64,000 nucleotides of DNA from Chitinophaga silvatica. Lineage in GTDB: Bacteria > Bacteroidota > Bacteroidia > Chitinophagales > Chitinophagaceae. This document shows, piece after piece, positions 44,226 to 53,100 of the stretch. How positions within the stretch are numbered: position 1 is the stretch's first letter; every line of letters starts with the position of its first letter. Position numbers and translations under genes: made by a program. The notes beneath the pieces are model-generated. The model did no database searches and was not told where the DNA came from. It saw only the letters and a list, made by a program, of their open reading frames with translations. Where the stretch lies: the NCBI RefSeq assembly GCF_003419895.1, contig NZ_QPMM01000002.1, positions 186,001 through 250,000 on the forward strand. The letters run 5' to 3'.

Positions 44226-44963
44226 ATGAAAAGAATTTTTCTATTACTTCTAATTGGAGTAGCAGCATTACACGCAAAGGCACAAAATAATTTCCCGGAT
44301 TCTGGAAATGTATTAATAGGCACACGTACATCTGCTGGAGCTTTAACTGTTAATGGTTCAATAGCTATCTGGTCTTTAGTCGGTTCGGGAAATCCTCGTC
44401 CTGCAATTACTGCAGGTACAGCCAGAGGAGAGATTAGAGCAATGAGTCCTAACAGAGCGGATTTAGATGATGGATTTTTTAGATTAAGTGCAGGAGGAGG
44501 TTCAAATGCCTCAGCAAAAACCTATATTGATATTTCGGGATATTCAACAACTCCGGATATGGATCGTAATATAGTATTTGGAACATTGGGAACAGAAAGA
44601 ATCAGGATACTTTCGAATGGAAACGTTGGTATTGGAACCAGTACACCAAATGTTAAACTAGCCGTAAATGGTGATATAAAGGCAAAAAGGCTCAGAGTCA
44701 CAGCTACGGAATGGCCAGACTATGTTTTTGGTAAAGATTATCAGTTGATGGATATCCTGGAAGTAGCAGCGTTTATTGAAAAGAATAAACACTTACCGGA
44801 AGTACCATCGGAAACGGATATACGAAAAACTGAAGAGGTTGATTTAGGAGATATGAATAAAATTTTATTAAAGAAAATAGAAGAACTAACACTCTATATC
44901 ATAGAGCTAAAGAAAGAAAACCTCTCAATGATAGAACGGCTGGATCGCAATAATATCAAGTGA
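44226..44963 (+). CDS. secreted tail-fibre-like protein of Bacteroidota
   Basis: 245 aa with signal peptide (LLLLIGVAALHAKAQ). The body is a repetitive Gly/Ser/Thr-rich beta region (GNVLIGTRTSAGALTVNGSI, ILSNGNVGIGTSTPNVKLAV), then a conserved end: TEWPDYVFGKDYQLMDILEV, NKHLPEVPSETDI, and a C-terminal coiled coil (LLKKIEELTLYIIELKKENL). This form, common in Bacteroidota, resembles phage tail-fibre or trimeric adhesin ends but no phage genes accompany it here. Its function is unknown; a trimeric surface fibre is plausible. Confidence 0.8.
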   Translation: MKRIFLLLLIGVAALHAKAQNNFPDSGNVLIGTRTSAGALTVNGSIAIWSLVGSGNPRPAITAGTARGEIRAMSPNRADLDDGFFRLSAGGGSNASAKTYIDISGYSTTPDMDRNIVFGTLGTERIRILSNGNVGIGTSTPNVKLAVNGDIKAKRLRVTATEWPDYVFGKDYQLMDILEVAAFIEKNKHLPEVPSETDIRKTEEVDLGDMNKILLKKIEELTLYIIELKKENLSMIERLDRNNIK

Positions 44964-45096
44964 TTCAGCTTGTAACCAATTTTCTCATTTTTATAGTATT
45001 AAAAAATTTCTATGTTCAGGATTCATCATTGAATATGTTTTTCAGAATAAATTCGCTCTGTTAATCACGAATTTTATTACCATAAAAAATTATTTT

Positions 45097-45558
45097 ATGT
45101 CAGAAGATCAGTTCAAAATGATTTCGGTATTGATGGAAACCGTAGCCACTAAAATGAGCGGATTTGAAGAGAGGTTTGACAAAATGGATGCGAGGTTTGA
45201 TAGAATGGATGCGAGACTTGATAGAATGGATGAGAGATTTGATAAAATGGATGAGAGATTTGATAAAATGGATGCGAGGTTTGATAGAATGGATGCGAGG
45301 TTTGATAGAATGGATGCGAGGTTTGATAGAATGGATGAGAGATTTGATAAAATGGATGAGAGAATTGATAAAATAGATGATAGATTATCAGTCTTAGAAT
45401 CAGAGGTTGGATTAGTTAAGTATGGATTAAATAGTGTAGAATCTCGATTGTATAAAGTAGAGTCACGACTGGGTAATGTAGATTCACGACTAGGCAATGT
45501 TGAACTAGGTTTGGTTGATATAAGAACCTGGATTGACAACAAAGAAATGTTAAATTAA
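45097..45558 (+). CDS. heptad-repeat coiled-coil protein
   Basis: 153 aa, no signal peptide or membrane helix. Residues 26-95 are ten tandem heptads of the form RFDKMDA/RFDRMDE, followed by a second heptad-like run (VESRLYK, VESRLGN, VDSRLGN) to the end (RTWIDNKEMLN). Leu/Met/Phe/Val at fixed spacing give a continuous coiled coil over most of the protein; the short N terminus (MSEDQFKMISVLMETVATKM) may be a separate helix. No known function recognised. Encoded by 21-bp tandem repeats, so copy number may change by slippage or recombination. The gene is A+T-rich and is followed by a strong bidirectional terminator. Confidence 0.75.
   Translation: MSEDQFKMISVLMETVATKMSGFEERFDKMDARFDRMDARLDRMDERFDKMDERFDKMDARFDRMDARFDRMDARFDRMDERFDKMDERIDKIDDRLSVLESEVGLVKYGLNSVESRLYKVESRLGNVDSRLGNVELGLVDIRTWIDNKEMLN
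45172..45381 (+). repeat. ten tandem 21-bp repeats inside the coiled-coil gene
   Basis: Each unit approximates AGGTTTGATAGAATGGATGC and codes for one heptad. Adjacent units differ at a few positions, with blocks of near-identical neighbours (for example three RFDRMDA units in a row), as expected from recent duplication. A 21-bp change keeps the reading frame. Confidence 0.9.
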
Positions 45559-45572
45559 TCATCTAAATCCCA

Positions 45573-45618
45573 AAAAGGCGAAGGGCTTAAGTATTACAAC
45601 TTAAGCCCTTCACCTTTT
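45573..45618. terminator. bidirectional terminator
   Basis: GAAGGGCTTAAGT pairs perfectly with ACTTAAGCCCTTC, extended outward by AAAAGG/CCTTTT. It lies between the convergent coiled-coil and T9SS mini-protein genes, with T-runs in both directions. Confidence 0.85.
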
Positions 45619-45630
45619 ATATAAGTTACT

Positions 45631-45984
45631 TTATTTTATCACATTAAACTTCCCCGATTCAATCAGATTCCCTCGCTGATCGCGCAGCTGGAAAATATAC
45701 AGGCCATTGTAATAGTTATCCAGACTTACAGTTGTTCTATTACTAATGCCTTTCAACTGCTCAATTTTCTTTCCCAGAAAATTATATACAATAAGATCGT
45801 ACAAACGATCGTTATTATGCTGTTGAATTTCGAAATTGATAATCGTGGTAGCGGGGTTGGGATATAACTTCACAATCTTACTACCCCCATCCGTATTAGG
45901 TTGGGTTTTATCGCTTTGAGCCTTGCCAATAAATGACGTCAGGCTAAAAACCATTATGAGAAGTAGGGTAGAGGTTTTCCACAT
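45631..45984 (-). CDS. mini-protein made of a signal peptide and a type A T9SS sorting domain
   Basis: 117 aa. Signal peptide (LLLIMVFSLTSFIGKAQ), a short linker, then an almost complete type A T9SS C-terminal domain from about residue 38: KLYPNPATTIINFEIQ, LYDLIVYNFLGKKIEQLKG, YNGLYIFQLRDQRGNLIESG and the final KFNVIK. These domains normally follow a much larger cargo. Here there is essentially no cargo. It could be a relic of a larger gene, or a real small secreted or surface protein. It lies between the coiled-coil gene and PorP/SprF, on the same strand as the PorP/PKD genes. Confidence 0.85.
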   Translation of the reverse strand: MWKTSTLLLIMVFSLTSFIGKAQSDKTQPNTDGGSKIVKLYPNPATTIINFEIQQHNNDRLYDLIVYNFLGKKIEQLKGISNRTTVSLDNYYNGLYIFQLRDQRGNLIESGKFNVIK

Positions 45985-46171
45985 AGTACTATAAAAATAA
46001 AATTTTATTCAAATATATCCTAATTTTCGTTTGATAATTTCCTCCCATCTAAGGACATTGCACACCTTGTAAAAATAACAAACGGCAGGCCATTTTGTTA
46101 ATCTCTCGTTATTTTTTATGTTAAATTTAACGCTTGAAAAGATTTTTCGTTACATATTGAAAATCAAGTAG

Positions 46172-47200
46172 TTAAAAACGCGGACAGTTCACACTCTCCA
46201 AAGTCGAGTTCCTACTATTCAAAAATCCTTTGAAAACCAATGATATTTCAAACCCTCCAAAGCTCTGACTCGCCGTTTTTAGCTGGGAAATATTCGTATC
46301 ATAACTCATAGCAATCTCATACTTGTCCATATCCAACTTAACAGTAGGTATAATTGCGTCATTCCATCTCAGAAAAATACCCCCATAAATCGCTCTTGTG
46401 GATTCTAATCCACGATCCATCAACCCATATCCAATTAATGCCCCACCAATAAACTCAGAATAAGTACCCTGATGTAATTGATTGTACTGGGCAATTACCT
46501 TTACCCGCTCTTCTACAGGTATCGTAATCCCCGCATTAAAGGTAATCTTTGGGTTTAACTCAATGTTTTTATCATTATAAAAGGAAATCTTAGGGCGGTT
46601 AAAGTGAAAATATCCGGCTCCAATAAAGTAATTTACATCTTCCCCAATTACACTATTATAACTTAATCCAACTCCGGCATCAAGATAAGAATAGCCTTTG
46701 AGAGCTAATTTACCTTCCTCTCCCGTAGCGGCAGCAGCATCAAACCGCCCGCCCGTATACTGGTTGTTGAATGTCATCCGGGTAAGATCAAACTGCCGTT
46801 GTACCAATCCTCCCATAAAACCAAGCGATAGGAAACTGCTCTTATCCTCATTTAAGGATTTATGATAGTTCAGTGCCGGCAATACCTGGGTAGCCTGCAA
46901 TTTTGAAGTACCCGCTCTGTCGTAGGTAAATTGCAATCCTGCTGTCAGGTAATCATTTCCCCTGCCTATCGGAAATTTGATTTCTCCGCTCAAGGTACCT
47001 GTCTGGTAAGGTACTGTTACGCTGTTCCATTGATTTCTGTAAACAGCCTGTACACGCACATCTCCATTAAATATACCTATCAGCGCCGGGTTTCTTAAAA
47101 TCGGCGTTTCGTAGAATTGAGATAAATGTATATCCTGGGCATACAAAGACTTTACACCTAAAAGGCAGGCAATCAGTAGTATCCGGCATATGGTTTTCAT
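46172..47200 (-). CDS. PorP/SprF family T9SS outer-membrane protein
   Basis: 342 aa. Signal peptide (LLIACLLGVKSLYAQ) and the family signature DIHLSQFYETPILRNPALIG, then VYRNQWNSVTVPYQTGTLSG and a long set of beta strands ending in a Cys-containing tail. It is the second PorP/SprF gene of the window and lies 19 nt downstream of a PKD-repeat protein with a type B T9SS tail, so it is the likely anchor or cofactor for one or both PKD giants. Confidence 0.93.
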   Translation of the reverse strand: MKTICRILLIACLLGVKSLYAQDIHLSQFYETPILRNPALIGIFNGDVRVQAVYRNQWNSVTVPYQTGTLSGEIKFPIGRGNDYLTAGLQFTYDRAGTSKLQATQVLPALNYHKSLNEDKSSFLSLGFMGGLVQRQFDLTRMTFNNQYTGGRFDAAAATGEEGKLALKGYSYLDAGVGLSYNSVIGEDVNYFIGAGYFHFNRPKISFYNDKNIELNPKITFNAGITIPVEERVKVIAQYNQLHQGTYSEFIGGALIGYGLMDRGLESTRAIYGGIFLRWNDAIIPTVKLDMDKYEIAMSYDTNISQLKTASQSFGGFEISLVFKGFLNSRNSTLESVNCPRF

Positions 47201-47219
47201 GTTATCCAGGTTAATTGGT

Positions 47220-50069
47220 TTATCTGAGTAAGGTTACATTCCCTTTTAATTGGAAAAATTCATTCGTATCGCAATAAGCTTCAACAAAGTAGATGTAAAC
47301 ATCTGCTGGCATCGGCTTTCCGTTATAGTTGCCATTCCATCCGGCATTGATATCATCAATATTTATTTTCTCACGATGAAAGACTTCCTGTCCTAAACGA
47401 TTGAAAATCCGGAATGACTTGATGAAATTGATTCCCTTTCCTCTTACATAGAAGATATCGTTTACGCCATCTCCATTAGGACTAAAAGTATTAGGGATAT
47501 ACATCACATCCGAGTTGCAGACAAGGTCTATATTTACAACATCACTTTTCTTACACCCATATTGGTTGGTTCCCGTAACGCTATAAGTCATGGGTTTACG
47601 AACCGCTGCTATAGCGTAAGGGGTATTAGGATTATCGAGGTACTCGGTTGGTGACCAGGTGTATTTTATAACATCCGGGCTACCGCTTGCCCGCAATGAA
47701 ACGATGCTTCCAACCATCACCGTCTGGTCTTTCCCTGCGTATACCTGTGGCACTGGTTTAACTTCCACTTTTACTGATAACGGTGCGCTCATCGGGCAAA
47801 TAGGATCATTGGTTCCTGTTACCTGATAGGTAATGTCTTCAATTGGAGTGGTTACCGGATCTGCCACATTATCGTTGGTTAATCCTAATACCGGCGTCCA
47901 TTTATAGTAGGCTGCACCAGCAGCTTTCAACTGTACTGAGCTTCCGTAACATGCAATAGTATCATTACTTACGGTGAGGTTTACTTTCGGAACTACAGTA
48001 ATATCTGTTGAGTCCTTCATCATACATCCGTAAACGTTGGATGCCTGTACTATATACCTTGTATTGGTAGTTGGATTGGCAATTGCATCTGTGCAGAAGT
48101 TGCAACTAATATTGGTTGTTGTAAGCCATTGAACTGTACCATCAGAAATTGCCTTCAGGGAAACACTATTGCCTTCACAGATTTTTGATTGTGCTGCATT
48201 TGCTTTTACAAATGGAGTTGGATTGATGTTGATGGATTTGGTAATGGAATCCTTGCAATTACGGGCATCTACCACTACCAGTTTAACAGACTGATTTCCG
48301 GATGCACTAAATTTGGTATCAGGTGGTGGTGTCAGGGCGGTAGAGCTACGTCCATTGCCCAGATCCCATTGCCAGTTTGCAATTGGAATATTGGGTGATG
48401 GAATCGTTTGATTCACAAAGGTCACAGGCTGACCAGCACACAGCAACGAGCTGGTTGTGAAGTTGGCCTGTGGTGCGAGAATATTAATATCATTTGTTTT
48501 AGTAACAACATCATCGCAATACGCCGGATCTTTATAATGAATAACTAACTGATTCGCAAATAATCCGGCATTGTTCCAGGTTTTGATTTGCGTTTGACTG
48601 GTAGTTGTCATGGAGGTGCCATCTCCAAAGTTCCATGTATAGCTCGAAACCAGCCCTAAAGGCACGTTTAATACTTCATAGGTTGCTTTAGTTCCACGGC
48701 ATATAGCATTTACCCCTGAAGTGAAGTCGGGAATGAAATAGTAAATCTTCTGATAACTACTATGTGAACACGCTTTGCCATTCTCACTAATTGTAAGTCT
48801 GACAGTATAATCACCAGGAACAGTATATATATGCGAAGCATCTCTGCTTTTTACAATTGGAGTATTATCTCCGAAATCCCATTCAAAATTAGTGTTGGCA
48901 GTAATACCACTCGAGCTATTGGTAAAGATGAACTGACTTTTATTATTACAGTCACGAATGACATTGAACTGGGATATTGGACCTGTAATATCAACGGTAG
49001 CAGGAGTTGCAGCGATATAGCAACCATTGTTGCCTGCCTTCATATTTACAGTTAAAGTACCATTGGCATTGAAATTATGTCTGATATCATTTTCCAGACC
49101 AATTAGCGTCTGACCATCACCAAAATCCCAGCTATAACTATCCGCATACCTGGCGCTGGCAATTAATCTTACCGGTTCGCCAACGCAAGCAGCCGTTGGT
49201 GCCAATGTGAAACTTACGTTGCCAGGAGGATTGCCAGTACGTACTTGTTTGGAAAATGTTTTTGTAACAGTACATCCGCTACCTGTAGTAATAGTTACTC
49301 CAACATCATAGGTGCCTGTTTGAGTGTACTGATGCGTTAGATTTCCACCAGATTGAGTCACAGTTTGACCATCCCCGAAATTCCAGGTATAAGAGGTGGT
49401 AGGATCATTGGTAGAATTAGTAGAAGTAGCTGTAAATACTGCATTGTATGGTACACAACCGGATACAGGACTGCTCAGCACTACGTCTGGCAGGGATATG
49501 TCTATATATTCTGTTTTTTTAAGAGTAGCCTGGCATCCACTACTTGATGTAACAGTAAGCGTTACATCAAATTTACCTGCTTTCGTATAGGCATGCTGAA
49601 TATACGGATTACTTGTTGTAAGCGTTGTTCCATCGCCAAAATCCCAAACCCGGGTGGCGATATTAGGAGTAGCATCGGTAAAATTAGCAGTATACGTTTT
49701 ACAGCTTTTGGTAACATCGGCTGAAAAACTGATGACAGGTGTACCACCGATGGTAATATCCTTATAATAACTACTGGTATTAATACCTCCTGGTGTATAA
49801 TACTGTGCTTCAAGTGTAATTCTTTTTATGCCCCCAGTCGTGAAAGTAATTTGTGGATTAGGTTCAGTCGATGTACGTCCATCCCCAAAATCCCATTTGT
49901 ACCCTAATGCGGTGCCAGTACTGGTATTTTTGAATGTCAATTCCACTGGCGTACACAAATTGGCCGATGATGCCGTATAACTAAAGTCGGCCTTCTGCGC
50001 CAACACATTGCTTACAGAAAGAATAAAAACCAGAAAAGTCCATAAACACTTTGCCTGTAGGTATTTCAT
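47220..50069 (-). CDS. PKD-repeat surface protein with gliding-motility (type B) C-terminal domain
   Basis: About 949 aa from ATG 50069 (MKYLQAKCLWTFLVFILSVS, cut after VLAQ). About seven PKD domains are marked by YKWDFGDG, RVWDFGDG, YTWNFGDG, YSWDFGDG, FEWDFGDN, YTWNFGDG and WQWDLGNG, each with paired Cys nearby. Three Ig-like segments follow (YIVQASNVYGC, YQVTGTNDPIC, YSVTGTNQYGC). The CHU_C tail VMYIPNTFSPNGDGVNDIFY, NRLGQEVFHRE and FQLKGNVTLLR directs T9SS export. Probable adhesin or gliding-associated filament. Shares its architecture with the upstream giant, and sits 19 nt before PorP/SprF. Confidence 0.92.
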   Translation of the reverse strand: MKYLQAKCLWTFLVFILSVSNVLAQKADFSYTASSANLCTPVELTFKNTSTGTALGYKWDFGDGRTSTEPNPQITFTTGGIKRITLEAQYYTPGGINTSSYYKDITIGGTPVISFSADVTKSCKTYTANFTDATPNIATRVWDFGDGTTLTTSNPYIQHAYTKAGKFDVTLTVTSSSGCQATLKKTEYIDISLPDVVLSSPVSGCVPYNAVFTATSTNSTNDPTTSYTWNFGDGQTVTQSGGNLTHQYTQTGTYDVGVTITTGSGCTVTKTFSKQVRTGNPPGNVSFTLAPTAACVGEPVRLIASARYADSYSWDFGDGQTLIGLENDIRHNFNANGTLTVNMKAGNNGCYIAATPATVDITGPISQFNVIRDCNNKSQFIFTNSSSGITANTNFEWDFGDNTPIVKSRDASHIYTVPGDYTVRLTISENGKACSHSSYQKIYYFIPDFTSGVNAICRGTKATYEVLNVPLGLVSSYTWNFGDGTSMTTTSQTQIKTWNNAGLFANQLVIHYKDPAYCDDVVTKTNDINILAPQANFTTSSLLCAGQPVTFVNQTIPSPNIPIANWQWDLGNGRSSTALTPPPDTKFSASGNQSVKLVVVDARNCKDSITKSININPTPFVKANAAQSKICEGNSVSLKAISDGTVQWLTTTNISCNFCTDAIANPTTNTRYIVQASNVYGCMMKDSTDITVVPKVNLTVSNDTIACYGSSVQLKAAGAAYYKWTPVLGLTNDNVADPVTTPIEDITYQVTGTNDPICPMSAPLSVKVEVKPVPQVYAGKDQTVMVGSIVSLRASGSPDVIKYTWSPTEYLDNPNTPYAIAAVRKPMTYSVTGTNQYGCKKSDVVNIDLVCNSDVMYIPNTFSPNGDGVNDIFYVRGKGINFIKSFRIFNRLGQEVFHREKINIDDINAGWNGNYNGKPMPADVYIYFVEAYCDTNEFFQLKGNVTLLR

Positions 50070-50144
50070 AGGGTACACAGGTTTTCCATTTACGATTAAT
50101 TATACAAATTAACAAAAAATATATATGATTACCTCGTTTTTTTA

Positions 50145-53100
50145 TTACTTGATGAGTGTAACATTACCTTTTATAAGTGTTACTTCTCCTTTATCACACA
50201 CAATTTCAACATAGTAAACAAATACATCCGGATTAAGTGGCTGTCCTTTGAATTTACCATCCCACCCTTTGGAAGCATCATTGGTATTGCTATTATATCG
50301 CTCAAAAATCAACTGTCCCCAGCGGTTGAATATTTTGAAGGCCCGGATGGTCTGCATCCCTTGCCCCCGAACATAAAATATATCATTCATCCCATCTCCA
50401 TTAGGAGAAAAGGTATTAGGAATAAATACATTACCGGTTTCGCAGACAGTAGATATTTTCAATTCATCCGTAGCCGTACAACCAAATCTGTTAGTCACTT
50501 TTACACGATAGGTAATATTTCCTGTTAGTGTAGTTGTAGGAGTAAGGCAATTATAACAGCTTAATCCGGTTTGTGGCGACCATTCAGTGCTAATAATATC
50601 TTCACTTGCCTTAGCTGGTATTTGTAGTACCGACCCTGTTGGCAAAACTATATCCGGCCCCAGATCAATCGTTGGAGCGGTGCGAACATAAATTCTTGCT
50701 AAAACAGTATCTGTAAAACAGGTATTATCGTTATAGCCTACTACCTGGTAAGTTATGTTCCCATCTGGCTTGGCAACCGGATTGGCAATATCACTTCGAT
50801 TAAGCCCCCTGTCTGGAATCCATTTATAAGTCAATGCGCCTCCGGTCTGCATTTGAACACTTTCTCCCTGACAAATTTCCTGATCTACTGCATAAATTTT
50901 AAAAGGTTGATTAACCTTGATGCCTATTTTTCCGGTATTCGTACATCCATATTGGTTAGTTGCTACAACGCTGTAGGTAGTATCAATATCTGGTGTAACC
51001 ATTGGATGCAAATCATAGGGATCAGAGATCTTATAATCTGTCCAGACAACATTTACATTATTGTTTGTTAATGCATTCAGTTGTAAGGCAGCGCCTTTAC
51101 AAATAGTAGCGGTGGTAGGAGTTAGATTTAAATCTGGCGATGGATTAACCACCATCGTGCTATTGGCAACCGAAGGGCAGGAGCCATCCTCATTGGTAAT
51201 GGTCAGAGATACTGGTATATTACCCGGAGCAGTTAATGAAATCAGTGGCGGCACTACCTGATTATAGGTATTGCTGCCCACTCTCCAGATCCATTTGGCG
51301 GTAGGTAAATGACTGTCATCGATCCCGGATAACTGTATTTGTCCACTTACACAAAGCGGATTTATAGGATCTATTGTAGCTTTCGATTGTGTAGGAATCG
51401 TTAAGGGCAGCGTCATCTGGTCTTTACAACCATAGGCACTGGTAATTTGTAGTGTTACATTGGCAGCTCCGGGTTGTGGATAATTAAAGGAGCCATCCAG
51501 TGTAGTACCGTTGTTATCCGGAGCTCCGGAAACTCCATAATCCCATGCATTGATGAATGGTAATCCGAGCGAATCATTAGTAAGTGTCTTGCTGTTGTTA
51601 GGGAACGTGATTAATCCGCCTCCACATGCACTGAAATTGTCTATGCTGAAATCTGCTTTCGCATAATCTACTATAATCTTGTCATTACCCTGGGCTTTAA
51701 CAATACATCCCTGATCATCTTCCAGTGATACTCTTGGATAATAAATTCCAGGCTTCGTATAAGTATGTGCAGGAGAAGTTGGGGTATTGGTTATTAACAC
51801 GGAACCGTCGTCAAAATCCCACATATATTTGTTAGTCTTGGCAGCAGTAGCACTAATGCTTATATCCATTGGCACACATCCCTGTGTTGGAGTTGCTTTC
51901 ATTGCTCCATCAGGCCCTTTAATAGTGATTGGCAGGGTGGTGCTGCTGGTACAGCCTCCATCGGCATACACTGTAAGTTTTACATTATAGGTTATTGCCC
52001 TGGTATAAATATGTTCGTCAGGATCATTTTTGGTAGATATACCATTATCTCCGAACTCCCACAAGGCTGATTTGAAATCGGTAGAAGTGTTGGTGAAAAG
52101 TACTTTCACCGGTGGACATAAATCCAGGTCTGAAGGAACTGTGAAACTGGCCTGCGGATCGGGTACAGTTATAAAAGCCGGTTTAGTAATCTGATCTGTA
52201 CATCCATAAACGCTGAGAATACTTAATGTTACATCATAGTTGCCCGGAACCGAATACTTCTTAACCGGTTGTACTCCTGTTCCCGTAGTATTATCACCGA
52301 AATCCCAGACATAATCTTTAATGGTGCCGGTAGATTGATCCATGAAATCGAATGTCTTATCCTTACAGGCAATATTTGATGGCGCTGTAAAATCGGCTTT
52401 TATTTTTTCGAACTTTACGGGCTTGGTGGTAAATGCTTTACAACCAAATTTATCTGTCAGCGTAAGTTTAACAGTATAGTTGTTATCATTTATATATGCA
52501 TGGGTAACATTTGCTCCTGTAGTATTATCAGTGGTATTTCCATCTCCAAACTCCCAATGCCAGTCGGTTAATTGATTGCCGGTATTGGTAGTTGAATGAT
52601 CAGTAAATGTTAAAGGTTCATTTTTACAGAGCTTTCCTGTAAAATCAAAATCCGGAACGGGACCATTTATGGTTACACTTAAAGCGTTGGAAGTACGAAC
52701 ACAATTATTGTTATCGGTGATCGATAATACTATATTATATTGGCCGGGAGTAGTGTAGGTATTGCTTCTACCCTGTGTTGGGTCGAAATTAGCGCCTGGT
52801 ATATATTCAAGGAAGTTGTATCCCCAATCCCACGTATAGTCCTGAATGTTAGATGCGATCAATGGGCCTAATGTAATATTTACAGGTTCGCCTATACATG
52901 CACTATTTTTCGCTGTAGCGATTACTGGTATTTCGTCAATGATATGAATAGTTTCACTGTGAGTAGAAGTACATACGCCATTGTCGATCGTCAGTGTTAC
53001 TACTTTATCGCCGGTTGTAGTGTAGGTGAAATCGGGATTTGGATCAGTGGAGGTAGCCCCATTTTCTCCAAATTCCCAATACCAGGTTTTAACAGGTGTA

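Noticed and set aside
44226..44963. Prophage tail fibre
   Set aside because: It has a signal peptide and the C-terminal pattern common to Bacteroidota secreted proteins, and no phage structural, lysis or integrase genes are near.
45172..45381. CRISPR-like short repeats
   Set aside because: The 21-bp units are adjacent with no spacers, code in frame for heptads, and no cas genes are present.
45108..45542. 144-aa open frame antisense to the coiled-coil gene
   Set aside because: It is the mirror of the 21-bp repeats: any repeat of this length without stops is open on both strands. The plus-strand frame has a sensible start, heptads and end; the antisense has a low-complexity Ser/Leu pattern.
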